A DNA stretch of 64,000 nucleotides from Leifsonia sp. 1010 (GTDB taxonomy: Bacteria > Actinomycetota > Actinomycetes > Actinomycetales > Microbacteriaceae): assembly GCF_031455295.1 (NCBI RefSeq), contig NZ_JAVDSL010000001.1, positions 1,364,001 through 1,428,000 of the forward strand. The letters run 5' to 3'. Numbering within the stretch: position 1 is the first letter of the stretch; each line of letters begins with the position of its first letter. The position numbers and the translations under genes were made by a program. This document shows, piece after piece, positions 17,650 to 25,416 of the stretch. The notes under the pieces are model-generated. The model was not told the origin of the DNA. It saw only the letters and a list, made by a program, of their open reading frames with translations, and made no database searches.

Positions 17650-18610
17650 GCGCGCCCCCGACCAGGAGGGCGTCCACTTCCGACGTCGTCGGCATCGCGG
17701 TCGAGCACTCGCGTCGGGAGGCGACGATGGCGCCCGCCACGTTCGCGAAGGTCAGGACGCGTTCGAGGTCCCACCCCTCGAGGAGTCCGTGGCACAGGGC
17801 CCCGCCGAAGCCGTCTCCCGCGCCGAGGCCGTTGACCACGGTCACCGGGAACGGCGGGACTTCCACCATCTCCGTCGCGGTCTTGGCCAGGACCCCCTTC
17901 GGCCCCTGTTTCACGATCGCGAGCTCCACGCCCCGTTCGAGCAGCGCATCCGCGGCCCGCACAGGGTCGGTCTCGCCGACGGCGACCTCGCATTCCTCGC
18001 GGTTGCCGACGGCGACGGTGACGTGGGGGAGTGCGCGTTCGATCTCGGCGGTGGCGCGCTCGGCCGAATCCCAGAATACGGCGCGGTAGTCGAGGTCGAG
18101 GACGGTGAACTCCCGCCGGCCTCGGGCCTGCCACGCGCGATGGTGGGCGCCGCGGCTGGGCTCCTCGCTCAGCCCGGTGACGGTCGCCCAGAAGACCCGG
18201 GCCCGGGCGATGGCGTCGAGGTCGAGGCCTTCGGCCGTCAGCGTCAGATCCGGTGCCTTGGGTTTCCGGTAGAAGTAGATGGGGAAGTCGTCCGGCGGGA
18301 AGATCTCGCAGAAGGTGACGGGGGTCGGAAGCCCGGGGGCGATGCCGACGAAGTCGTCCGAGACGCCCAGCCGGCGCAGTTCGCGATGCACGTAGCGTCC
18401 GAACGGATCGTCTCCGGTCGCCGACACGAGTGCGGTCGGGTGGCCATGGCGGGCGGCTGCGACGGCGACGTTGGCCGCGCTGCCCCCGAGGTATTTGCCG
18501 AACGTCGTGACGTCTTCGAGCCCGACGCCGTCCTGCAACGGGTAGAGGTCGACGCCGACCCGCCCCATCGTCAGCACGTCGTAGGTGCCGGAGGTCGTTT
18601 CCTGGTTCAC
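17636..18610 (-). CDS. iolC: 5-dehydro-2-deoxygluconokinase (IolC), PfkB family
   Basis: Sugar kinase of 324 residues that phosphorylates 2-deoxy-5-keto-gluconate. PfkB motifs are FGKYLGGSAANVAVAAARHG near residue 38 and NGLGAGDGFGG near 260, with catalytic Asp266. The GTG at 18610 is chosen because a TTG at 18637 would place the start inside the palindromic operator. It is the first gene of the four-gene iol operon and lies just downstream of the ROK gene on the same strand. A TAGTAT -10-like element ends eleven bases upstream of the GTG, so the message may be nearly leaderless. Confidence 0.92.
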   Translation of the reverse strand: MNQETTSGTYDVLTMGRVGVDLYPLQDGVGLEDVTTFGKYLGGSAANVAVAAARHGHPTALVSATGDDPFGRYVHRELRRLGVSDDFVGIAPGLPTPVTFCEIFPPDDFPIYFYRKPKAPDLTLTAEGLDLDAIARARVFWATVTGLSEEPSRGAHHRAWQARGRREFTVLDLDYRAVFWDSAERATAEIERALPHVTVAVGNREECEVAVGETDPVRAADALLERGVELAIVKQGPKGVLAKTATEMVEVPPFPVTVVNGLGAGDGFGGALCHGLLEGWDLERVLTFANVAGAIVASRRECSTAMPTTSEVDALLVGGAHAAL

Positions 18611-18623
18611 GCGGCCTACGATA

Positions 18624-18647
18624 CTATGTCCTGACAAGAGAACATAG
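18624..18647 (-). promoter_or_regulatory. Palindromic operator candidate in front of iolC
   Basis: CTATGT and ACATAG arms span 24 bases between the ROK stop codon and iolC. Inside, TGTCCTGACA is itself a palindrome (TGTC-CT-GACA). The 12-base string TATGTCCTGACA recurs with one change (TATGTCCTAACA) at 20000-20011 before the importer operon. It overlaps a possible -10 element TAGTAT of iolC. Confidence 0.6.
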
Positions 18648-19859
18648 TCATTCCATCAGCAGGACGCTGGCATGCGGCGCCAGGAAGTGGTCCATCACCA
18701 GTTCCGCCGCACCCTGGGCGGCGATCTGCTCGCTCAGGGCCGAGCCGACGACGGCGAGCGAATCCCGAGGCACGACGAGTTCGGCTCGCACGGATTCCTG
18801 GAGCACGGGCAGGAAGGCGGCACTGAGCCGGCTCCAGGTCGGTCCGCCGAGGACGACCCGGGGCACATCGAGGAAGTTCACGAGCACCCCGATGCCGACG
18901 GCGACGCGCCGGGCAGCCCGGTCGAGAAGGTGGGAGGCCGTCGGGTCCCCGTCCGCCGCCAGGCGGGTCAGTGTCGTGCAGGCGTCGTCGAGCGCCAGGT
19001 AGTCCTGCAGATCGGGGAGGGGGAGGAGGCCGGCCTGGGCCGCCTGGATCACGAGCGCCTCCGGCACGCAGGCCGCCGCCATGCCGCCGCGCCGACCACC
19101 CCAGCCGAGGTCCTCGGCAGTCGGATCGACGAGGATGTCGCCGATCTCGCCGATGTTGTTGCTGTCGCCGCGGAGCACCTGACCGCCGATGACGACGGAG
19201 GCTCCGACTCCTGAGCCCAGATAGATGAAGAGGAAGTCGGGACTGGCCGAGTTCCGCAGCTCTGCCGTGGCCGCCGCGGTGACGTCTTTGTCCAGGAGCA
19301 CGGGCATCCCGGTGGCGTCATGCAGATCGGCTCGCAGGTGCACATCGTGCCAGGTCGGCAGCTGGGGCGGTCGCAGGACCACTCCCGCCCGAACGTCGAG
19401 CGGGCCGGGCACGGCGACCCCGAGCCCGAGGACCTTCTCGCGGTCGATCCCGAACTCGCGGATGAGGCGACCGGCGCTGACGGCGATGAGTGAGGTCAGT
19501 TCGTTCGGGCCCGCGGTCTGCGGCATGCGCAGCTGCTGCCGGTGGCGCACCTGGCCGGCCACGTCGACCAGGACGAGGGTGAGCAGGGCCGGGTCGACGT
19601 GGACGCCTACGGCGAAGGCGCTGTCGGCGTTGACCGTCAACGGGATGCTGGGCCGGCCGCGGATGACCTCGGTGGGCTCGCTCTCGCGGACCATGCCCGC
19701 GTCGATGAGCCGCCGTGCGATGTTGGAGACGGTCTGCGAGGCCAGGCCAGAACTGCGCTGGAGTTCGGCCCTGCTGGTGCCGGGTTCGCGTCGGATCAGG
19801 TCGAGGATGACCGCCTGGTTGTAGTCGCCCAGGCGCGGGAGGTTCGTGCCTCGAAGCAT
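18648..19859 (-). CDS. ROK-family transcriptional regulator
   Basis: Regulator of 403 residues. The N-terminal winged helix is LGDYNQAVILDLIRREPGTSRAELQRSSGLASQTVSNIARRLIDAGMV, followed by a ROK sugar-kinase-like domain (AVGVHVDPALLTLVLVDVAG, VLGLGVAVPGPLDVRAG, then a degraded metal-binding region). The start at 19859 follows GGGAGGG. It is divergent from the importer operon at 20079 and runs in the same direction as iolC. It is therefore well placed to control both, and the shared TATGTCCT(G/A)ACA sites are candidates for its binding. Confidence 0.88.
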   Translation of the reverse strand: MLRGTNLPRLGDYNQAVILDLIRREPGTSRAELQRSSGLASQTVSNIARRLIDAGMVRESEPTEVIRGRPSIPLTVNADSAFAVGVHVDPALLTLVLVDVAGQVRHRQQLRMPQTAGPNELTSLIAVSAGRLIREFGIDREKVLGLGVAVPGPLDVRAGVVLRPPQLPTWHDVHLRADLHDATGMPVLLDKDVTAAATAELRNSASPDFLFIYLGSGVGASVVIGGQVLRGDSNNIGEIGDILVDPTAEDLGWGGRRGGMAAACVPEALVIQAAQAGLLPLPDLQDYLALDDACTTLTRLAADGDPTASHLLDRAARRVAVGIGVLVNFLDVPRVVLGGPTWSRLSAAFLPVLQESVRAELVVPRDSLAVVGSALSEQIAAQGAAELVMDHFLAPHASVLLME

Positions 19860-19999
19860 GCCGCCCTCCCGTCCGGACCGTGGGCCGCGCGGCATCCGTT
19901 GCCGCGTTCGCGGATTAGTCTATCGAGTAGAGTCGCCGGGAACAGATCGCGAGGTCGAACAGGCGGCCGCTGGTTCGGGCTCTTGACGGCCTGTGACAA

Positions 20000-20030
20000 T
20001 ATGTCCTAACATTCGGACCAAGGTTTGTCC
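20000..20030 (+). promoter_or_regulatory. Promoter/operator region of the galactoside importer operon
   Basis: TATGTCCTAACA at 20000-20011 matches the iolC site in 11 of 12 bases and overlaps a plausible -10 (TAACAT, 20007-20012), paired with a TTGACG -35 at 19983-19988. Immediately downstream, 20015-20030 is a second imperfect palindrome with GGAC and GTCC ends. Both lie in the divergent gap between the ROK gene and the binding-protein gene. Confidence 0.55.
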
Positions 20031-20078
20031 CATCGAATAGGCAAAGTAGCCAAAGGGGCAAGCAGGAGAGGCACCGCA

Positions 20079-21422
20079 ATGAAGCGCACCCGCGTGATCT
20101 CCGCTCTCGCCGTCGCCATCGTGGCACTGGGCGGGCTCAGCGCCTGCTCCCCCGGCGGCAGCAACACCAGCGGCGGACCCGTGACCATCTCGGTCATGGA
20201 GTACCAGCAGACCCGGATCGACTCGATGAAGAAGCTGCTCCCCGGCTTCGAAGCCGCGATGAAGAAGCAGGGCAAGGACATCAAGGTCAAGCTCGTGGCC
20301 GACGTCCTGACGGATGACCAGTTCAAGACCAAGATCACCCAACAGCTCATCGCCGGGCAGGCGCCGGACCTCATCGACATGGGGGACAGCCTGGTCCCCG
20401 GTTTCGCCGGTGCGGGTTACCTCGCGCCCATCGACGACTACCTGAACAAGTGGGACGGCTGGAAGCACTTCTACCCGCAGTTCAAGAAGGCGATGGTCCG
20501 TCAGGACGGACACATCTACGCCCTCGTGCACGACACCGGAGTGCAGAACCTCTTCTACCGCAAGGACATCCTCACCTCCCTCGGCATCGACACCAGCCAG
20601 CCGAAGACGTGGGACGACCTGATCTCGCGCCTCGAGCAGATCAAGGACAAGACGGGTGACACCCCGATCGTCCTCCCCGCCGGCACCGCCTGGGGCGGTG
20701 GCGCCTGGAACGAGGGCTTCCAGCCCATCCTGGGCGGCACCGACAAGGACTACTACAGCCTCAAGTCGGGCAAGTGGGATCTGAAGAGCAGCGGCTTCCC
20801 GGCTGTCTTCGACCTGTACAGCCAGCTCTACACCAAGGGCCTCCTGCCGGTGCAGGACCTCGAGAACCCCAACCCGTGGGAGCCCACGAAGTACGTCAAG
20901 TTCCCGGCGGGCAAGATCCAGGTCGCGGCGCAGGGCACCTGGGGATGGAAGTACGACTGGGGCCCCGAGGGCGCCACGCCCATCCCGGACCTGACCACCA
21001 AGGTCGACACCTGGCAGTACCCGGCGCTTCGCAGCGGCGACAAGCCCTTCGGATGGAGCGGCCTCGGCTTCGGCTACGCCACCCCGGCCAAGTCGAAGCA
21101 CAAGGACGAAGCGATGCTCCTCGCGCAGTACCTCACCAGCGGGACGCCGCTCGCGGACCAGCTCGTCGCCTCCGGCGCCGCTGCTCCCCGCGACGACCTC
21201 GCCGGGGTGAAGCCGTACGCGGACGAGCCGAAGCTGCTGCAGGCGGGCAAGGACCTCGCGACGAGCGTGTACGTCCCGACCGGGGACGGATCGGACCAGA
21301 TCGCGCAGGCGATCGCCACCTCGACCGAGCTCATCCTCAACGGTAAGGCCGACGGCAAGCAGGCGTACGAGGCATTCGTGAAGGATGCCACCGACCTGCT
21401 CGGCCCCAACCTGGTGAAGTAG
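20079..21422 (+). CDS. Sugar ABC transporter substrate-binding lipoprotein
   Basis: Binding lipoprotein of 447 residues with the lipobox LSAC (Cys23). Family-1 binding-protein features include TKITQQLIAGQAPDLIDMGDSLVPG and the YRKDILTSLGI segment. The ATG at 20079 follows AGGAGAG and gives a clean lipoprotein signal. It heads an operon with two permeases, a Gfo/Idh oxidoreductase, a ThuA protein, GH2 and GH36. The ligand is unknown; the enzymes point to a galactoside, and the operator shared with iolC allows a galactosyl-inositol. Confidence 0.93.
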   Translation: MKRTRVISALAVAIVALGGLSACSPGGSNTSGGPVTISVMEYQQTRIDSMKKLLPGFEAAMKKQGKDIKVKLVADVLTDDQFKTKITQQLIAGQAPDLIDMGDSLVPGFAGAGYLAPIDDYLNKWDGWKHFYPQFKKAMVRQDGHIYALVHDTGVQNLFYRKDILTSLGIDTSQPKTWDDLISRLEQIKDKTGDTPIVLPAGTAWGGGAWNEGFQPILGGTDKDYYSLKSGKWDLKSSGFPAVFDLYSQLYTKGLLPVQDLENPNPWEPTKYVKFPAGKIQVAAQGTWGWKYDWGPEGATPIPDLTTKVDTWQYPALRSGDKPFGWSGLGFGYATPAKSKHKDEAMLLAQYLTSGTPLADQLVASGAAAPRDDLAGVKPYADEPKLLQAGKDLATSVYVPTGDGSDQIAQAIATSTELILNGKADGKQAYEAFVKDATDLLGPNLVK

Positions 21423-22366
21423 TGACCTCGTTCACCGACGTACCCGTCACGGCGACGGCGGCCACCCGGTCGCCGTCGCCGCGGCGGCGCGGAAGGCGGC
21501 GCTCGTGGCCGCTGCTGCTGATCCTGCTCGGGCCCGCGGTCGCGCTGATCCTGCTCTTCATCGTGGTCCCGGCCGGATACGGCATCTACCTCAGCTTCAC
21601 GAACACCCAGCTCACCGGCTTCGCCGCCCGCGATCCGAAGTTCGTCGGCCTCGACAACTACTCGTACCTGCTGACCAGCGCCGACTTCCTCTCGTCGCTC
21701 GGCCACACCGGCCAGTTCGTGCTGTACTCGGCGATCATCGGGCAGACCGTGCTCGGCATGGTCGCGGCCATCCTCCTCAGCCGCCCGTGGGTGCGGGGAA
21801 AGGGCGTCTTCGGCGCCGCGATCCTGATGCCCATGGTGGTCCCCGAAGTCGTCGCGTCGCTCGCCTGGGCGAGTGTGCTGTCGAACGGTGCCGCGGGCAC
21901 GCTCAACCAGCTGACCGGGATCTTCGGCGCCGGCCCGACCGACTGGCTGCAGGTGGTTCCGATGGCGTCGATCATCACGGTCAACATCTGGCGCGGCATC
22001 GCCTTCGCGATGATCATGTTCCAGGCGGCCCTCGAAGACGTGCCGGTCGAACTCATCGAGGCCGCCAGGATCGACGGAGCCCGGGCGCTGCAGGTGTTCC
22101 GGTACGTCACATTGCCGCTCATCCGCGGGCCGGTGTTCCTCTACCTGCTGCTGACGACGATCAGCACGGTCGGCGTGTTCGGCCTCGTCTACTTCCTGAC
22201 GCAGGGAGGCCCCGGCGGTCAGACGCGTCTGGCCGCGATCTACATCTACGAGCGCGCGCTGCAGTTCTCGCAGGTCGGCATCGGCAGCGCCGCGTCGATG
22301 ATCCTCCTGGCGATCGTGCTGGTTCTCGGAGTCGTCTACGTACGGCTCGCGAAGGTCGAGGTGTGA
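21422..22366 (+). CDS. Sugar ABC transporter permease (MalF type)
   Basis: Membrane subunit of 314 residues with a long basic N-terminus, about six membrane segments and the EAA loop ELIEAARIDGARALQVFRYVTLP. The GTG start overlaps the binding-protein stop by one base (TAGTG). Spacing to the next permease is one base, so all three are co-translated. Confidence 0.93.
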   Translation: MTSFTDVPVTATAATRSPSPRRRGRRRSWPLLLILLGPAVALILLFIVVPAGYGIYLSFTNTQLTGFAARDPKFVGLDNYSYLLTSADFLSSLGHTGQFVLYSAIIGQTVLGMVAAILLSRPWVRGKGVFGAAILMPMVVPEVVASLAWASVLSNGAAGTLNQLTGIFGAGPTDWLQVVPMASIITVNIWRGIAFAMIMFQAALEDVPVELIEAARIDGARALQVFRYVTLPLIRGPVFLYLLLTTISTVGVFGLVYFLTQGGPGGQTRLAAIYIYERALQFSQVGIGSAASMILLAIVLVLGVVYVRLAKVEV

Positions 22367-22367
22367 C

Positions 22368-23261
22368 ATGACGTCCCTGACAAGTCGTCCCGCCCAGCCG
22401 CAGGCCATCGCTCCCGAACGGCACTTCCGGAAGCGCCCCCTGACCCCGGTCGACCGGATCCAGCGGGTCCTCGGCTACGTCCTGCTCACGATCCTCGCTC
22501 TGTTCTGCCTGGTGCCGTTCGCCTGGGTGGTGCTGAGCTCCGTCGACGGGCACGCCGGGCCGAACGTGCAGCTTCCGGCGTGGACGTTCGAGAACTTCGT
22601 GCGCTTCTTCACCAACTCGGGCACCCCGCAACTGCTCATCAACAGCCTGATCATCGGGATCGGCGCGACCGCGCTGAACCTGATCCTCGGCGTCGCGGGC
22701 GGCTACGCCCTTGCGCGCTACAACTTCCCCGGGCGCCGGACTTTCATGTACGGCATCCTGCTGATCCGGGTCATCCCCGCGCCCGCCACGATCGTGCCGC
22801 TGTACCTGATCATGGTGAACCTCCAGCTCACCGATACCCTCGTCGGGCTCATCCTGGTCGAAGCGGTGCTGCAGCTCCCGATCACCCTGTGGTTGCTGAA
22901 GGGCACGATCGGCGCCGTGCCGATCGAGCTCGAGGAGGCGGCCTGGGTCGACGGCAACACCCGGTTCCTCGCGATCTGGCGCGTCGTCCTCCCGCTCATC
23001 GGGCCGGGACTGGGCGCCGCCGCGATGCTGACCTTCATGAACGTCTGGGGCGACTTCCTCACCCCGCTCGTCATGCTGCAGAGCCAGGACCTGTACCCGC
23101 TGTCGATCGGCCTGTTCCGAGCGTTCAGCGAGCACAACCAGGTCGACTGGGGACTGCTGGCCGCCAGCGCCATCGTCTACGTCGCCCCTCCCGCCATCCT
23201 CTACGTCTTCGTGCGCAAGCACCTCCTCCGCTCCAGCCTCGGTGGCGCGGTGAAAGGATGA
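22368..23261 (+). CDS. Sugar ABC transporter permease (MalG type)
   Basis: Second membrane subunit, 297 residues, six predicted membrane segments, with the docking loop ELEEAAWVDGNTRFLAIWRVVLP. It begins immediately after the first permease and its stop overlaps the start of the Gfo/Idh gene (ATGA). No ATPase gene accompanies it. Confidence 0.93.
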   Translation: MTSLTSRPAQPQAIAPERHFRKRPLTPVDRIQRVLGYVLLTILALFCLVPFAWVVLSSVDGHAGPNVQLPAWTFENFVRFFTNSGTPQLLINSLIIGIGATALNLILGVAGGYALARYNFPGRRTFMYGILLIRVIPAPATIVPLYLIMVNLQLTDTLVGLILVEAVLQLPITLWLLKGTIGAVPIELEEAAWVDGNTRFLAIWRVVLPLIGPGLGAAAMLTFMNVWGDFLTPLVMLQSQDLYPLSIGLFRAFSEHNQVDWGLLAASAIVYVAPPAILYVFVRKHLLRSSLGGAVKG

Positions 23262-24433
23262 CCAGTTCTATGACCGATCCCACCGAAGCAGGAGGTTCGG
23301 CGGACGGCCGGCTGCCGGTCGTCGTCGTCGGCGCGGGCGCCATGGGCGGCGAATGGATCCGGATGCTCGCGCGATCGCCGTATGCGATGGCCGTCGGCGT
23401 CGTGGACCTCGACGTCGAGCTGGCGGCCGCGACCGTCGCGTCCGCCGGCCTCGACGGCGTCGTCATCGGCTCGTCCGTCGCGGAGGTCGCCGAGCGGGCG
23501 GATGCCGCTGCCGTGATCAACGTGACCGTGCCGCAGGCGCACCGGGTCGTGAACGAGCAGGCGCTGCGCGCCGGCCTCCCCGTGCTGTGCGAGAAGCCGT
23601 TGGCGCCGACGGTCGCCGAGGCGCTCCGCCAGGTGGCGCTCGCTGATATCACCGGAGAGCTGCTGATGGTGAGCCAGTCCCGCCGCTACTTCAACCACCT
23701 GGCGGCGTTCCGTCGTGCCGTCGCCGCCCTCGGGCCGCTCTCGACCGTGAACGCGCAGTTCTTCCACGCCGACCATGAGCCCGGATTCCGGGAGCAGATG
23801 GCGCACCCGCTGCTCGTGGACATGTCCATCCATCACTTCGACCAGCTGCGCTCCCTGACGCGCGACGAGCCCATCGCGGTCCGCTGCAGCTCGTGGAACC
23901 CGCCGTGGAGCTGGTTCGCCGGTGACGCCGCGGCGTCCGCCGAGTTCGAGCTGGCGTCGGGCGCGCGGTTCGTCTACGCGGGAAGCCGCTGCACCCCCGG
24001 ATCGCAGACGTCGTGGAACGCCGACTGGCGGGTCTGGGGCGAACAGGGTTCCGCCTCGTGGGACGGCGACGACGTGGTGCGGGTGGAAGCCGACGGTGTC
24101 GGCATCGATCTTCCGGACGGCCGCGAGGGCATCGAGGGATCCCTCGAAGAGTTCGTGACGGCGCTGCGTGCGGGGGCCACGCCGCAGAACGAAGTGCGCG
24201 CGAACGTCCTCAGCCTGGCGATGGTCGAGGGGGCCATCCGCAGCAGCGAGCGCGGTGGTGAACGGGTGGTCCTCGCCGATCTCCTGGAGGCGTCGCTCGC
24301 CGACGCCATCGCCGACGAGCGCAGCGACGACGTCGCCGCACTGCTCGCATCATGGACCAGCGCTGCCGAGGGCATCGCCACACCGGCCTGGGGCTCCGCT
24401 CCGGCCACGATCGCGTCAGGAGGCGCCCGTTGA
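23258..24433 (+). CDS. Gfo/Idh/MocA-family oxidoreductase
   Basis: NAD(P)-dependent sugar or cyclitol dehydrogenase of 391 residues. The Rossmann loop is [13 protein letters not shown] (residues 21-33), the EKP motif is at 112-114 ([13 protein letters not shown]), and the family His/Asp segment is [12 protein letters not shown]. Members oxidise inositols or the C3 hydroxyl of glycosides; sequence alone does not decide. It could be the missing inositol dehydrogenase of the adjacent iol cluster, or a glycoside oxidase partner of the ThuA gene it overlaps. The ATG at 23258 overlaps the permease stop; an in-frame ATG four codons later is possible. Confidence 0.9.
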   Translation: MTSSMTDPTEAGGSADGRLPVVVVGAGAMGGEWIRMLARSPYAMAVGVVDLDVELAAATVASAGLDGVVIGSSVAEVAERADAAAVINVTVPQAHRVVNEQALRAGLPVLCEKPLAPTVAEALRQVALADITGELLMVSQSRRYFNHLAAFRRAVAALGPLSTVNAQFFHADHEPGFREQMAHPLLVDMSIHHFDQLRSLTRDEPIAVRCSSWNPPWSWFAGDAAASAEFELASGARFVYAGSRCTPGSQTSWNADWRVWGEQGSASWDGDDVVRVEADGVGIDLPDGREGIEGSLEEFVTALRAGATPQNEVRANVLSLAMVEGAIRSSERGGERVVLADLLEASLADAIADERSDDVAALLASWTSAAEGIATPAWGSAPATIASGGAR

Positions 24434-25245
24434 CCACTACCGAACCGATCCGAGTCGTCGTCTGGGGCGAGAACCGGCACGAGCAGGTGAACCCCGTGGT
24501 GCGCGGGATCTACCCCGACGGCATGCACACCACCATCGCGGACGGCATCACCGCCCTCCTCGGCGACGATGTGACCGTGTCGACGCGCGTGCTCGACGAG
24601 CCGGAGCACGGCATGACGGAGGAGACGCTGGCCGCGACGGATGTGCTCCTCTGGTGGGGGCACACCGCTCACGATGAGGTGGACGACGAGGTCGTCGACC
24701 GCATCCACCGCCATGTGCTGGAGGGGATGGGCATCATCGTGCTGCACTCCGGGCACCACTCCAAGATCTTCCGCCGCCTCATGGGCACGACCTGCAGCCT
24801 CCGCTGGCGCAACGACGCCGACCGCGAGCTGGTCTGGACCATCGCGCCGCGGCATCCCATCGCCGAGGGCGTTCCCCAGCCGATCGTCATCCCGGGCCAG
24901 GAGATGTACGGCGAGTTCTTCGACATCCCCGAGCCCGACGAGCTCGTGTTCATCAGCAGCTTCTCCGGCGGGGAGGTGTTCCGGAGCGGCGTCACGTACC
25001 GCCGCGGCTACGGCCGGGTCTTCTACTTCAGCCCGGGCGACGAAGTGTTCCCGGTGTACCACCAGCCGGAGGTGCAGCGCGTGATCGCGAACGGCGTCCG
25101 GTGGGCGCGGCCCGAGCGTGCGCGCGAGCCCTACGTCGTGACGCCGATGTACCTGACCGGGGAGTTCGACCGCCCCGTCCTGCCGTCGCCCGACGGCCTC
25201 GTCGACTACTACACCCGCGAGCCCATCGCTTCGCAGAAGAGCTGA
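24430..25245 (+). CDS. ThuA-domain protein
   Basis: Protein of 271 residues matching the trehalose-utilisation ThuA family, a glutamine-amidotransferase-like fold. Recognisable stretches are [61 protein letters not shown] and [27 protein letters not shown] in order. In rhizobia ThuA works with the Gfo/Idh enzyme ThuB on oxidised disaccharides. Here too it is coupled to a Gfo/Idh gene: the TTG start overlaps that stop (TTGA) and has a GGAGG seven bases upstream. The TTG start is inferred from this arrangement. Confidence 0.85.
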   Translation: MTTTEPIRVVVWGENRHEQVNPVVRGIYPDGMHTTIADGITALLGDDVTVSTRVLDEPEHGMTEETLAATDVLLWWGHTAHDEVDDEVVDRIHRHVLEGMGIIVLHSGHHSKIFRRLMGTTCSLRWRNDADRELVWTIAPRHPIAEGVPQPIVIPGQEMYGEFFDIPEPDELVFISSFSGGEVFRSGVTYRRGYGRVFYFSPGDEVFPVYHQPEVQRVIANGVRWARPERAREPYVVTPMYLTGEFDRPVLPSPDGLVDYYTREPIASQKS

Positions 25246-25293
25246 GCCCGACGGAAGAGTCCCACCCCGAGGAGGGCCGGGCGCGGCGTCACC

Positions 25294-25329
25294 GCGATCC
25301 GCTGTGCGACGGCGATCCGCTGTGCGACG
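25294..25329. repeat. Perfect 18-base tandem duplication
   Basis: GCGATCCGCTGTGCGACG occurs twice back to back in the 171-base gap between the ThuA gene and the GH2 gene. The surrounding gap has no convincing open frame. The copies are identical, suggesting a recent slippage event or a paired binding site. Confidence 0.75.
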
Positions 25330-25416
25330 GCGCGTCGCGTCGCGCTCACCCTCCTTCCGTTCGAGATGCTGACCGTGACCGTCCGCGCGTTGCCCGCCGC
25401 GGTGTGAAGGAGCCCT

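Noticed and set aside
18611-18637. TTG start for iolC nine codons upstream
   Set aside because: It would place the start codon inside the palindromic operator and before the -10-like element; GTG 18610 fits better. Not formally excluded.
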